DNA of 64,000 nt, taken from positions 1,447,309-1,511,308 of the forward strand of contig ML660774.1 in the NCBI GenBank assembly GCA_007570785.1. Reading direction: 5' to 3'. Below the pieces are notes generated by a model. The model was not told where the DNA came from and searched no databases. It saw only the letters and a program-made list of their open reading frames with translations. This stretch comes from Antilocapra americana. Lineage: Eukaryota; Chordata; Mammalia; Artiodactyla; Antilocapridae. Shown one piece after another: positions 1-12,234 of this stretch; position 1 is the stretch's first letter; each line of letters starts with the position of its first letter. Made by a program: the position numbers and the translations under genes.

Positions 1-780
1 CTCTGGGCAGCTTGTAAATGTCCTAGTCATGTACTGTCACTGCAGTGACTCACGGGAAGAACTAGTATAGCAAATAAGACACATACCAGCCACCACTCCT
101 ATCTTTTCAGTAAGAAACAAGACCTGAACCACAGAATTCTGCTACAATTCCCTCTTTGGAGATGCCTCTAGTGGCTTGGGGGAGACTTCCATTACATTAC
201 TTAGCATGTAACCTGATTCACATATCCTGTATCAGATACTTTTAGTTATTGTTTTCCCACTTAATGCTAGGGGACAGAGAATTTTTCTTACAAGTCATAC
301 TCCCTTTGCGCTAAGTCAAGATGCACATTAATTGCTGAGTTCAGAAGTTATTAGGTATGTCCTGCATCCCTAGGTTATTTTTTAATTAAATTACAGCATT
401 TGGTTAACAATACTATTTTTCAGTTGAAAAATCTAATAATTCTATTCAATATAAGCCTTTCTATTATAACAAGGTATGTTTAGACTTCTGTGAAATAGGG
501 CTTTTTGAAACATATTGTACAGATGAGTTGTAAGTGTGTGCTTTAGCACATGTAGGAGGGAAGCTGTAGGGATGTTGGACCTTCTAGGTTATGACAACCT
601 AAAGATACTTGGCTCATGGGGGAATATGAAGAATAGAAACTTATTCTTTCTCTCTGTAATAGTAGCAGGTACCTTTCAGTCAACTTTGTGGCCTTTGATT
701 TCATAAGGAAATAGCCATAAATGAGAGTTAAACTGTGTAGCGATGTGAAGTCTTGACACTTTGTCAAGAATTGAAATGAT
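1..780. other. unique AT-rich DNA, no gene seen
   Basis: No recognisable repeat, splice-flanked exon or codon-like frame. The longest open frame (75 codons, minus strand, 543-767) has no recognisable domain. Confidence 0.6.
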
Positions 781-1210
781 TAATACTAATCTCTCCATTT
801 ATTCATCTCAAATATATCTAGGTATCAGGCATTTCTATTAGGCACAATATGTATAAACATGAGTAAGCTGGCCTTTTTTCTCAAGGAACTCCTATTTCCC
901 TAGGACAATAAACACTATGTATGAATACATATATGTATATAAATAAATAAAATCATCAAGAAAAAGATCACAGATGATTGAGCATAATGGAATTTATCAA
1001 TAAGGCAAGGAAGGAAAAAAGAAACACTGCAGGCAGAAGGAACAATATTTATATATAAAGATGTAATAAAGTAAAAGTGATATTAAGAGAATATTAAGAG
1101 AAACTGGGATAATTTGGAATTTCTGAAGTGTCAGGTGCATTAGAGAGAGGGGTGAGAAGTCAAATTAGAATTGGACGTGGAGAGAGTTAAACAATCAAAG
1201 GCCTGGAGCT
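781..1210 (+). repeat. ancient L2-type remnant (uncertain)
   Basis: The order of degraded motifs resembles a common old mammalian L2-type repeat: a version of 'actatgtgccaggcac' near 820, then 'ctcaaggaactc' near 880, 'gcaggcagaaggaacaa' near 1030 and a purine-rich tail. Divergence is high. The family was assigned from memory of the consensus. Confidence 0.35.
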
Positions 1211-1248
1211 GTGACTTTAATATTGCCAATAATAGAAAGCTACTCAGT

Positions 1249-1526
1249 AAGTTTATTGGAGAAGGCAATTGCACCCCACTCCAGTACTCTTGGATGGAGG
1301 AGCCTGGTAGGCTGCAGTCCATGGGGTCGCGAAGAGTCAGACACGACTGAGCGACTTCCCTTTCACTTTTCACTTTCCTGCATTGGAGAAGGAAATGGCA
1401 ACCCACTCCAGTGTTCTTGCCTGGAGAATCCCAGGGATGGGGGAGCCTGGTGGGCTGCCATCTATGGGGTCGCACTGAGTCGGACATGACTGAAGGGACT
1501 TAGCAGCAGCAGCAGCAGCAAGTTTA
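1249..1526 (+). mobile_element. Bov-A2 SINE with TSD
   Basis: Dimeric Bov-A2: two Bov-A units, each opening with a 'ggagaaggcaatggcacc'-type motif (about 1258 and 1386) and each containing 'cctggtgggctgc'. They are joined by the 'cactttcacttttcactttc' linker, and the element ends in a (GCA)n run. The copies of 'aagtTTA' at 1249-1255 and 1520-1526 are the likely TSD. Both strands are open for about 90 codons here, but this is SINE sequence and not a gene. Confidence 0.95.
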
Positions 1527-2390
1527 AAGAGAAAGACCTTATACTTCAATGTATTAGACTTGCCTTTTGTACTTCCACAAATGGTACTAGACTTTGTCAA
1601 TATTTATATCCCTTCTAAAACCTAAATTTCATGCAGCCTATTCTTACTATTCTCCTATCATGACAGCTCTCTCTTAGTCCAGAAACCCTTCAGAAACACC
1701 AAGACCCCTGAACCCACTGGTGTTACTGTCATCTAAGTGTCCCTCACCTGCTTCATGTGACTGCTCCTTACCCACCACGAGTTTCATGGTCAGTAACTAT
1801 TATCAGTCCTTTGCAAATAATTTCAGATTGTTTTTGGTACCTTCCACGCTTGATGCTAGCTGGTAAACCTATAATCTGATTGACCCCCGTTCCCCACCCA
1901 GTGCCATGCCGGCACTATAATCGGGCTGAGGAAGGCTGACAGGCCTCGCTGAATTCATGACCAAGAACCTCAAGAGAGCTGCTTGGATCCACCTGTGTAA
2001 CCAGATGCTGCTCTAAAAAGACCATTTCATATCTTCTGTTTTCATATGCCAGTGCCTCTTCCCCTATCCTTCCTCTCGAGTTGTTTTCTATTGCATTACA
2101 AAAAGGGAGCCATCAGGAGAGACTTTTCCTGGGCTCTGCCTTCCTCTCCTTTGTCTGTCTCCTGTGCTTGCTCCTAACCCATTTGCCTTTTCTGCCTGCC
2201 ACCCCAGCTGGAAAGCCTTAGCACTATGGAAAACCAGGGTGTCCCTCCCCTCGTCAGTGTGACGTCATTGCTTCATTCCTTGAGACAGCTAACGCTCCTG
2301 CCACTGAGTCCGCCCCCCAACCCAGGAACCCAGGACAGAGGCAATGCATTCCCTGCAGTGACCCCTCCCCTGACTGTTGTCCTGCTCACT
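1527..2390. other. unique DNA, no gene seen
   Basis: Somewhat higher G+C near 1880-2010 and 2200-2350. A 77-codon plus-strand frame (2226-2459) is proline-rich, has no domain I know and runs into an old repeat. No support for a gene. Confidence 0.55.
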
Positions 2391-2565
2391 TCTGTGGGCT
2401 CCACAAATACTTCTGTCATTATACCTCTTACATGCTATTATGGTTGCTTGTTTATATGATTGCCCTCTTCCCTAGTCTTAACTGTAGGAACCATTTCCTC
2501 ACTCATTTTTATCTTCTCAGAACCTGACACATAATAGACCCTTAAATATATCTGTTGAGCCAAAA
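2391..2565 (+). repeat. L2/MIR-type 3' end
   Basis: Resembles the shared L2/MIR 3' end in order: 'ctgtaggaacc' for the 'gtaagctcc' block, 'atcttctcagaacctgacacataatagacc' split by mutations, then a degraded 'aaatatctgttgag' tail. Old and diverged. Confidence 0.6.
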
Positions 2566-3205
2566 TAATGCAATAAAAATATTTCCGAAATTGTAAAGAA
2601 AGGACCAGGATGTAAATAGATAACAAGAATGTAAGGACAGAAGCATGCCATTGCTGAATGCTGGGAGAAGTTTTGTTTCTGGAAGCTGTATTTGTGATAG
2701 AGAATGCATACCCAGGAGAATGTGGACCCAGACTAGGCTTAGAATAACTGAATTACTGTGTGTTGTTTGTGTGTGTTATTAACCATGTGTTATTTAGAAG
2801 AAAAGTGTCAAAGGCATAACCTTTTGTTTTTATTAAGATTCCAATTACCCAATAAGCAAAGTATTCTCAATTTCAGTCTCAAAACAATGACAAGCAAAAA
2901 ACAAACAAAATATTGTATTCTTATCTAACTGAGTATTACATTCATGGTTCCTAACTCACTGAGCTTAATTTCTGAGAAAAAAATTAAAATGGGCTAATTT
3001 ATATTTGTTCAACATTATGTAAGTAATTAGAAATGGTTGGGTCATTCATTAGGTAGTCTATATGGGAGTTCTATTATTAGTCTATCTTTAATTCTGGTTT
3101 TCAAGAACTTTTTAAGATACATCTGCTAGCACATATATTTTAATGCCAAAAATAAAGAGTCTTTTTATCTTGGATTATTTATCCTTGTTGACACTGCATT
3201 GTTTT
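2566..3205. other. unique AT-rich DNA
   Basis: Only short A-rich and TG-rich runs (for example near 2755-2780). Nothing gene-like. Confidence 0.55.
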
Positions 3206-3340
3206 AGAATATAGAGTCTTGAGTTTAGTTCTGAATTCTGTCACTAACTTGGCTAACTTGGTCCAAGTCATTTTTCTACTCAGAACAGGAGAATAAAAAT
3301 AGGCATCTAATCTTACCCTATTGGAAAACCTACAATAGTG
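3206..3340 (+). repeat. MIR SINE
   Basis: Matches the MIR core in order: 'ctgtcactaacttggc', 'aagtcatttttct', 'cagaacaggagaataaaa', then the 'taccctattg' block. The tRNA-like 5' part is missing or too degraded to see. Confidence 0.7.
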
Positions 3341-3491
3341 TTTTCAAAACCCTTTGTATTCCTCAGACAAAATGTACTCTATAAACCCAAAGTTTCATTC
3401 TTTCTAAAAGTGAATTTAGACTAAAAGAAAAATAGTCCAGGTGCATGATGGGATATCTTTTTCCTGCATAAATAATTAAAATGGCATGGAG

Positions 3492-3550
3492 ACACTCCAG
3501 GGTCCAGCGACTAAGACTCTAATCCCAGTGGTTGCTCCCACAAGTGTCTT
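3492..3550 (+). repeat. tRNA-Glu-type SINE fragment
   Basis: 'ccagggtccagcgactaag' followed by 'atcccagtggttgc' resembles the head of cetartiodactyl CHR/Bov-tA-type SINEs ('ctggtggtccagtggctaag'). Only about 60 bp survives. Confidence 0.45.
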
Positions 3551-5029
3551 GAGAGCAATTTCTGCAGTGGTGAGGTCACGCTCTCCTTGGGTTTTAGTAG
3601 CCCTTTGCTTTTAATTCATCATAGATCATGTACAACATATAAGGTCTTTCATAAAAAAATTAAAAACTTAAAAAGAGATTCCTCCCATTCTTTTGACAAA
3701 TTCAGAGTTAATTGCTCAAACTCTCACACTTCACTATAAACAGAAGCCTGCGTCTCCTGTGTAGAATATACTACTAGAATTTCAATTATATTGTATGATA
3801 AAGCTTGCTTTAAAGTCATTTTATGAGCAAATACATTTGCAGGCATCTTGATGCTATGAAACCAAGGCCAAGAGTGGGCATTTTTAAGGTTTCTGAGTCC
3901 AGCTGGAAAAGGAAAAAAAAAAAAAACCTTAATGGTTAATGTCATTTGCATACACAAAGCATCCACAGTGTGATGTACAAAACATTTGGGGTGAAGTGGG
4001 ATTCGAGATGGAAGAGTCTAGAACTTAACGTTGAAAGAAAAGTCCAAGAACATCCTTCTGATTCCTTCACTCTCTTATCCTCATTAAGTTCCTTTTCTGG
4101 TTGTGTTTGACATGTCAACCTCTTGTCCCCTTCATGTTTGGGCGCTTTAGTGGACCCTTCTGTCATTAGCACTCTTCCACGTGTACTTAAGATTCTAAAG
4201 TTATCAGCACAGTGTGTGATAAGCATCACTCTCCATTTCACTTGGCAAAGCCCCGAACCTGGCAGAAACATACATTTGTCTGCCTGATGTATCCTCAACC
4301 CAACCCAGGCTGCCGCACAGGGAAACCTCCTCCTGCACAGAGACTCCCGCTGAGACCTCTGGCATCCTCCAGATGCTTCTGGAAGACAACCGCACTTCCT
4401 CACAGGGCTTTGAGGACCAAGGGTATTCCATGTCCCTCTCTTCCCTCCTTGGCACTTTGCAAATGTGCTGTAAAGACAGGAGAGACTTTAACATGGGATT
4501 CCTGGCCTCGTCCCGGGCTTTTCTGAAGAAGATTTCTTCTTCTTCTTTTTTTTTTTTTGAGAGAGACCTTCTTAACAAAAAGAGCGAAGTTACTTTCCTG
4601 TGAAATTGCAATATTCTCTAGGTGAAAATGATCAGTCTGTTATTTTTCATAAGTGAAACCAGCATATTTTAGAGATTTGGATTTTGTCTAGTTTTGTATG
4701 GTCATCATTCTTAGGCATACGATGCAATATGCCTGCTCCATCACAAGCTAGTAACATTCAGTACAGAAAATTGTGAGACAGGAAGTGTTGGCTGTCAGCT
4801 TCCTCTGCTTCTTTCTCATCCTGCATCTCAGCCAGTGATGGGGCCCCACGATCCTCGTTAGGAGGAACAGGAAACCAGTCCTCCACTTGGGACCCACAGG
4901 ACTTTACCTGGGCCAGAAGGGCCTGGGTTTTTGTTTGTCTTCTTTGTTTTAAATCCTAGAGGAGACAATTTTCTGAAAATGAACTTGACCAAGAATATAT
5001 GCTGATACAGTTTTATGTAAGTTTTTATA
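3551..5029. other. unique DNA with A and T runs
   Basis: Poly-A near 3911-3926 and a (TTC)n/poly-T run near 4536-4559. Overlapping open frames of up to 153 codons lie at 3942-4611 on both strands. They show no domain, no consistent frame across strands and low-complexity lysine or phenylalanine tracts from the homopolymer, so I do not call a gene. Confidence 0.5.
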
Positions 5030-5223
5030 ACATGGCTCAGATGGTAAAGAATCTGCAGGCCATGTGGTAGACTGAAGTTCTATCCCTAGATTGGGAAGAT
5101 CCCCTGGAGAAGAAAATGGCAACTCACTCCAGTATTCTTGCCTGGAATCTTCCATGGACAGAGGAGCCTGGCAGGCTACAGTCCATGTGGTCATAGAGTT
5201 GGATATGACTGGAGAATTAACAC
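5030..5223 (+). mobile_element. Bov-tA SINE
   Basis: tRNA-Glu-like head 'atggctcagatggtaaag' at about 5034, then a Bov-A body with 'agatcccctggagaagaaaa' and 'cagtattcttgcctgg', and the terminal 'gttggatatgactgg' block. The 5' tip is worn. Confidence 0.93.
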
Positions 5224-6464
5224 ACTTTAGCATGCTTAGAAAGTGGTTTCCAAGATATACCATTTTAATATTAATAATGGATCACTTTAGGCATGAAAGC
5301 AGACTAATAAGAGTAATGTTTTTAGACATGTTAGTTTTTCAGCAAATTTCAGAGCTTTTCATGGTCAAACAATAGTTTCTCTGACTAGATTTTTGAATCA
5401 TAAGAGGCTTCAAAGATTGCTTTCAGGATACCAGGTGTTTGTGAAGTTTGAAACAATAAAAAGAGCTTGCAACAATTTGTATATGCATATTTAATTTTTT
5501 TTTTCCTGGAAAGAGTCCAAAACATTATTTATATTTTCAGTGGGGTCTGAGACCTCACAACCTATTAAAAACTTGGATCTGTTTTTGGTAACTTCAAATC
5601 ACTTTCAAATACTGGTAACAAATATGCTTACAATAAAACTTAGAGACACGTTTCAATGTTAGCTGTTGTTTTCTCACCCTAGATATAATCACTCTCTATA
5701 CTACTTGATGTATATTGTATAACAGTAACAGTGTACCTCTACATAAATAGTTTGTGAAGACTTAAAGCATTTGCTGCTCACAAAAGGATCTTGTCTTTTG
5801 CTAATTGGAGAATCTCAAAAAACTTCATGAGTTGTTTTTCTTCCCAAACTTAATTGTTCTCTCATCAGTTTTTTCCTCGTAATAGGCCACAGACACCAGT
5901 CTTTTTAACTAGCACTTAATGCAGAAAGAAAAAATCACAAACTCACAATATTTTGTTTTGCTTCATTTCATTTATATTTTAAAACATTTTTCAATGGAGT
6001 TTTCAACTTCAGTCTTTCAAGAATATATTTTAAAACATATATTTAAGTTCTGACACTATATTCATCTACTCCTAAGGTATAAAACAAAGTGGAACTAAAC
6101 AACATTCCTAACCCACAAATGTGAATATAGGTTTGATCCTAAGATTGCCTATGGTTTGGTATCTATCAGTAAACTGGTAGAATAAAAGGTGTTAATTTTA
6201 ACAAAATTACGTCAATGATGAAATACGATGATTAGGTTTTCATTCGTAACCCTAAGGCTTGTTCCAAGTTGGGGATCAGTAGTTTGCTTCAGTAGAATGG
6301 CAGGGGACAGGTGAGCAGTTTTATTCTGTAGGCTTTTTATTCGATTATGTAAAAATCAGAGCAGGTACTGTATTTTAGCTAAAAATTGCTTTAATGGCAA
6401 CAGAACAGCCTTTGTGGCTGTCAAATAAAATGTGTAAATAGGAGGTGGAATTGAAGCCATCTTG
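5224..6464. other. unique AT-rich DNA
   Basis: No repeat or exon recognised. A T-run lies at about 5492-5505. Confidence 0.55.
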
Positions 6465-6780
6465 ACCGAGCAGTTCCTAACTGCGGCTCTAAAGGGCGTG
6501 AGGGGGACAGAGTGTCCGGGGAGGTAACTGCTGACCACGGCAGAGACGTGGCATTGGTGACAAGCCCGAGCTGATACGCGACGAGGGGCTGGCCGCATAG
6601 GGTTTCCGCAGAGCGCTCCTGTTTCAGGGGTTTGCCCCCAGGGCCACGTGGGTGGTCAGCTTGGACACACCCCCACGTTCAGGGGGCGCACGGCGGCGCC
6701 TCTGCGGGGCCGGGGTGCCGCGTGACGCGTTCACAGCATCCTGTTGATGAATCTCCGAGCCTCTGACTCGGCGGCTCTAC
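6465..6780. promoter_or_regulatory. isolated CpG island
   Basis: By hand count 6481-6780 has about 199 G+C in 300 bp (66%) and 27 CpG, an observed/expected near 0.8, inside DNA that is otherwise AT-rich and CpG-poor. It holds an E-box CACGTG (6645-6650), a GC-box-like GGGGGCG (6682-6688), clustered CGCG/ACGCGT motifs (6716-6730) and a donor-like GAG|GTAACT at 6523/6524 on the plus strand. It matches no SINE, LINE or LTR that I know. It could be an orphan promoter, the first exon of an unannotated transcript, or a methylation-free regulatory site. An 80-codon minus-strand frame (6356-6598) starts inside it but has no known domain and a weak start context. Confidence 0.7.
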
Positions 6781-8045
6781 ACCATGGGGCTGTCTTGAAA
6801 TTTCTGCACTGACCCCCAGATTGATCCGATTAGGTACACAGTTCTTGTTAGAAGAGGTGGCTTGTTAACAGGGAGGAAGATTGCTGTGTCATGGCTGTAA
6901 GAATAGCCTTAGGCGTTTAGATTTTCTTTTATAAAATAGGGAAGATCCAGCCATCAGTGGGGTATTTTAGGATCCCGAGGACGTCGGAATGGATTGTCAG
7001 TCATCAGGGTTTCTTTTAACAATAATATGTCTTCAAGGTTTTTGTCTCAGCGTCTAGAAAAGAATTCATTTTCTTATCTCAAACCGGTTAAATATTCTAG
7101 GTGAAAGGAGTCACTGATTTGCCTATGAGACCTTTTAGAAAAGTTGTTGTTTTGTTAAAATACTGTACCTATTATTAATCTGAATTTGCATTGACTATGT
7201 TTTTAGTGTATTTATAAATGGTGAACTCAGTTTCTAAAATTAAACATTTTATTTTCAATTTTTTAAAAAAAAAAAACAAAACAAAATTAACTTTGTGCTT
7301 TGTCAGCGTTTTATATTTCTTTTCATATTTGCCCCAGGTATTTCTAATTAAAACCAAGTGCCTCATTTGCAGTCAAAGGATGCATTCCTGGCATCCAATT
7401 GTTGAATGTAAATAGCTCAGTAGCAGCCCAGCAAACCCTACTAGTTGCTCCCTTGAACAAGTTTTGAATTTTTTACTTTTCATTTTTTAATATACAGAAA
7501 TACAGGCTCGTCAACTACTAAAACACCTCTGAACTCAACTTAATGTGGCTGCATTTAAATTATTTTTAGATCTGGTGCCCCAAACATTTATCTGACCAGA
7601 GGTGGTACTCACTGTGCTTAAAATCATGTCTGTGCATACAAACTAAAAATATTCATGAGAATCCATCATAAGAACAGGCTGCTCATTTGACATGGAGGTC
7701 TCTTTCTCTTTGCTCCATTAATTGTCACTGAGTGCAATTTTATCTTAGTTAAAATGAATTCAGGCCTATTTCCCAGTAGCAATAATTTTGGAGGGCTGGA
7801 GAAATTAATATTCCTCAAAAAGTAATTAATAATCTCTAAAGAATCATTTGCATAAAGGATGTTAGTATCTCACAGCCATTATGTGTTGTATGTAACTAAT
7901 GAAAAGGTCCATTTTCATTACTGCCCATAGCTGGAAGGTGACAGGCGTGACCGCCCCAAATGGCCAAGTGCAAGGCTAAGTGATTGAGAGGTCACGTGAC
8001 ATTATTTCATCCAAAGCATCAAACTGTTTTTGCAGTAAGGTCTCT
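6781..8045. other. unique AT-rich DNA, possible conserved element
   Basis: No repeat recognised apart from an A-run (7263-7276). The part at about 7690-7960 is dense in homeodomain-like TAATTA/ATTAAT cores and CAATTA variants without any mobile-element signature, a texture seen in conserved non-coding elements. Conservation cannot be tested here. Confidence 0.4.
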
Positions 8046-8048
8046 CGA

Positions 8049-8118
8049 AGGAAGGAAGGAAGTAGGGAGGGAAGGAAAGGGTGGAAGGAGGTGGGGAGGA
8101 AGGAAAAAAGAGAAAAGC
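8049..8118 (+). repeat. GGAA-type purine microsatellite
   Basis: Imperfect GGAAGG/GGGAGG repeat, almost pure purine on the plus strand. Confidence 0.9.
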
Positions 8119-10110
8119 CACCCATATGGTGTGATGGTTTTCAAACCTATACTTTGTTCTACCGTAAATTTCAAACTTTCTACATTTATTCTACTTGAGG
8201 TCAGTTTGTTTCTGTATTTTAATACTATGATGCATCAAGACAAAGTGTTGATTTCACCGTAAACCTACATAGAAACAGGTTCATTATATAATACATATTT
8301 TTACATTAGTGGAAATAACTTTCCAACTTTTCATTTGTTTTGATGTCAATTTATTACAAGAAACTACTGCCTGGAAATAGAGCTGTTGTGTTGCTCTGCT
8401 GAAAATTACTGTGTATAACAGCCTTAACATGTGAAATTTGTTTGACTTATCGGTAGAGCCAACCAAACAAGCTCCATAGAAGAGAGCATTACTCTTAGTA
8501 GACAGAAGATCCATTCATTATTTCTATTATAATTACAGTGAAAACATTATTGATAAATCAAACTGCAATAATTATTCTTTGAAAAGGAAAGGACATTTAG
8601 CTTTCTAATGTCCTGGAAGATGCTGTATGTAAAATCTGTTTGCTTGCTAACTCTCCAACTTGCTAGGACAGCCCAGAAATATCAAATGCGGCTTTCCACA
8701 TCATTTCCTCCACCAAACTTCATTCCCACCATCAACAGTGGTGAAATTACAGGCCTTCAAACAGAACATATGGAATAAAAGTCAATTCATCTGAATGAGG
8801 ATGCAACATCAACCCCCCACTCCCAACCTCAAGCAAAAGAAAACAAAATGAGTTCTTATAGCTTTGAAGACAATCCACGGGAGGTAAATTTCCCCATAGC
8901 AACACCCTACTGAAAAGTGTGCGCTTAGAAAGCATTTCAATTACCAGCTAGCTGAATAAGATTCACAATTCTTCAATAAATCTTTTTCCTCCAGTTTTCT
9001 GAATATATAGAAAATTACTTGAAGAAATAACTATAGAAAATAAGAATGCTATAGTCAGCAGCTGAAAATGTAGAGAGTAATGCTGAATCGCTTGGTCAAA
9101 GAAATCTATGGAATCTGCCCTTAGACTGTGGGCTCCATATTTGAACTCTATGACAAGCTTATGTCATTGTTCTTCGCTGTGGACATAAAGGTCCTTGCAT
9201 GAACCCATATGGAATCAGGTTGTTTTTTTTCAGCTATGTATTCAAAGAATCTTTTGGCTTGGGAAAATGGTTGTCTTTGGCTTATTCTTCTCCCTTAAAA
9301 TGCCCAAGGCTTTTGTTAAACATGAATGACCTCATTTCTGATTGTTGTATGCCAGGTTGGTCTATGGAATGCTGTCATTTCCCAGAAGCTGAGAGTTACT
9401 CCACATTGTTTCAAATTGTGCTTCTGTATTCTTCAAGTTTTTCTTCAGACTGCTGTGCTTATAGCCATTATAGGGCTTTCTAGGAGCAAAGTGCTTTTAC
9501 AATCTTACAAAATATAATAGGAAAAACACAAAGATGACTTCATTTGCTACACCACACAAAGTGGGAACATTTGCTTTGAAATGTCCCTGAAGAATGTTGC
9601 TGAATATTTGCATCAAGAAAAATCTGTTTAATTACAAAATAGCAAAGCAACAGTTTCAGCATTAAAAAAACACCCTGGGTTAGCAGTGGTTTAAATAATC
9701 TCTGAAGAGATTTAATGCTTTTGCTAAAATAGACAAAAGTGCTGCCGTTTCTACATTGTAAAGGGGAATAGAGACAAATCCTAGTTTACAGGCTTGGATT
9801 CTGGGAATTCTGTAAAAACCAATTTAGAAGCAGGAACAGAATACATAGTTTTAGCTCAAGAGCTAGAGAGGACTGAGTTGTAATTCAGTGGGTTAGCATA
9901 TTTCTTCATAAAAATAAACTGTGCATTTCATAACACAGGTGCCCTTCTGGAGTAATCAGAAATCATTTGGATTCTCATTTTTAAAATATTTTAGACTAGG
10001 TTATCTCAAATATTATTTCATCAGATTTTGCTACTGTGACTACAAGTTCATTGAGGGATAAGCAGAATATTAATTAATATATGCAAATAATATGGTATTT
10101 GGAGTATATT
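8119..10110. other. unique AT-rich DNA, no gene seen
   Basis: Two kilobases without a recognisable mobile element. Overlapping frames of 63-94 codons (for example 9199-9517) have hydrophobic, low-complexity translations typical of T-rich DNA. Confidence 0.55.
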
Positions 10111-10405
10111 AGCTATATCCACGGAGACGACAATGGCACCCCCACTCCAGTACTCTTGCCTGGAGAATCCCAGGGATGGAGGAGCCTGGTGGGCTGCAGT
10201 CCATGGGGTTGCTAAGTGGGATACGACTGAGCAACTTCACTTTCACTTTTCACTTTCATGCATTGGAGAAGGAAATGGCAACTCACTCCAGTGTTCTTGC
10301 CTGGAGAATCCTAGGGATGGGGGAGCCTGGTGGGCTGCCGTCTATGGGGTCCACACAGAGTTGGACACGACTGAAGCAACTTAGCAGCAGCAGCAGCTAT
10401 ATCCA
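10111..10405 (+). mobile_element. Bov-A2 SINE with perfect 11-bp TSD
   Basis: Two complete Bov-A units with the 'cactttcacttttcactttc' linker and a (GCA)n tail. The TSD 'agctatatcca' is exact at 10111-10121 and 10395-10405, so the insertion is 10122-10394. The clean TSD suggests a fairly young copy. Confidence 0.97.
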
Positions 10406-10599
10406 TGGCTTGGTGCTTTTTTCTTTGATAACTATTTTTTAAATATATATGCAGCATCATTAAAGTGAGTTCATGGATGGTATTAAAATCTACATACTAT
10501 GTCTTACATAGTCACAATATAAAAATCATATTTTGCTGCTTCCCACTCACCCTATTCAGTTACTAAAAGTATTTCAAAGTATTTATCCATTTAAATTTA
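10406..10599. other. short unique spacer
   Basis: AT-rich spacer between the SINE and an old L1, nothing recognised. Confidence 0.5.
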
Positions 10600-11265
10600 A
10601 AAATTTGTATGCCTTGGAAATGTTTTATCCCTTCCAATAGGCTGTTTTTGTTGTTGTTGTTGTTGATTATTTCCATTTTTGCAAAAGCTTTTAAGTTTAA
10701 TCAGATCCAACCTGTTTATTTTGCTTTTGTTTCCTTGGAGACAGGTCCCCCCAAAATGTTACTACAATTTATATCAAAGAGTGTTCTATGTTTTATCCTA
10801 GTTTTAGGGCTTCTGGCTTCATACTTAAGCCATTAATCCATTTTGAGTTTATTTTTGTATATGGTATTATAAGATGCCCTAGTTTCATTCTTTTACATGT
10901 AGCTGTCCAGTTTTCCCAGCATAATTTATTGAAAAGACTGTGTTTTCTCCATTGTATACTCTTTCCTCTTTTGTCATAAATTAATTGACGATAATTGTGT
11001 GAATTTATCACTGGGCTCTCTATTCTTTTCCATTGTCCATGCGTCTGTTTTTGTGCCAGCAACATTCTGTTTTGATTACTATAGCTTTTTCATATAGTCT
11101 GACGGCAGGGAGTGTGATACCTCAAGCTTTGTTCTCCTTTCTCAAGATTGTTCTAGCTATTCAGGGTCTATTGTGTTTCCATACAAATTTTAAAGTTCTT
11201 TTTTCTAGTTCTGTGGAAAATGCCATTGATATTTTGAAAGGAACTGCACTGACTCTGTAGACTGC
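10600..11265 (-). mobile_element. old L1 fragment (ORF2 region), antisense
   Basis: On the plus strand this reads as antisense L1 ORF2 C-terminal half: 'attttgagtttatttttgta' at 10840, 'ccagcataatttattgaaaa' at 10915, 'ctattcttttccattg' at 11021 and 'gattactatagctttt' at 11073. A (GTT)n run at about 10646-10666 lies within it. Truncated at both ends and full of stops in the sense frame. Confidence 0.85.
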
Positions 11266-11821
11266 CCAAACTCTCAGCCTACAAATATATTTAAATCTTC
11301 CATATTAAAAATATTTTCCATGTACAGTTACTCCCTTTCAGTTTGCCACCTTACCTCTCAATTCTTCATTAACTCATCAAATAATGAAGCAGGTTTCAGA
11401 TAAATAGTAGACTCTGACAATATAAAAATGGCAAGGACAAAAACTCTATCAGAAGAAAATCAGTCTAGTGGAGAAGACATAATGTAGGGAATGAAATATT
11501 AAACCTACCACTGCCCCAGACATCTCAGTTCTTTTCTCTCCTCCTTGACTGCCCTTTTTATACCTTAGAGAAGGTACATGGACTAAGTTCTGGTAACTAG
11601 AATTTTTCTTAAGTTCACCATCTCTACTTCTGCTGAAATTTACAGGGTCATGGATATGAATAAATATAAATCGAATTGTCTAGTCAAGATTTATAAATTA
11701 TTTGGATCCAGAGAGGGTGAGCTGCAAATTGGGGTAATATATAATGTAGATGATAAGTAAACAAGCTAGTTTACAAAATAGAGAAGGTAGACAGATGGAA
11801 ATAAATATATAACATAGTACC
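11266..11821. other. unique AT-rich DNA
   Basis: No repeat recognised and no exon-like frame. Confidence 0.5.
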
Positions 11822-11964
11822 CGGGAGGAGGGCATGGCAACCCACACCAGGGCACTTGCCTGGAGAATCCCATGTACAGAGGAGCCTGGCGGGCTACAGT
11901 CCATGGGGTTGCGAAGAGTTGGACACTACTGAGTGACTCAGCACAGCACAGCACAGCACAGCAT
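11822..11964 (+). mobile_element. Bov-A monomer SINE with CACAG tail
   Basis: Single Bov-A unit ('gagggcatggcaacccacac', 'gagcctggcgggctacag') ending in about five copies of the pentamer CACAG (11938-11963). The pentamer is an expanded tail of the type that ruminant SINE 3' ends generate. Confidence 0.93.
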
Positions 11965-12234
11965 CATGATATGAAACAGAGAGAAAGAGAAACTGCTTGA
12001 AGAAGATGTTGCCATGCCTTTCAAGCTCTGTTATACTTTGTCTAATGTAATTACATGTGTATATATGTATGTGTAGATATGTGTATTCACACCATCATAC
12101 ACATGTATAAAATCATGGATATTAACTGGAGTGCCCATTTCTTTTGGTGATTTACAAATTAGCTCTCTGGAAAGATGACTTGTTGGCTGAACAGACAGGA
12201 GAGGAGACTGGTAGATAATCCTTATTTCCTACAA
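11965..12234. other. unique DNA with TATGTA-rich patch
   Basis: An ATATGTATGTGTA-like patch near 12055-12090. Otherwise nothing recognised. Confidence 0.5.

Noticed and set aside
3942..4611. Overlapping frames of 153, 135 and 104 codons
   Set aside because: They conflict between strands, contain homopolymer-coded tracts and show no domain or splice context.
11938..11963. Regular CACAG repeats as a possible functional array
   Set aside because: Simple expansion of a SINE tail; far too short for a CRISPR or satellite array.
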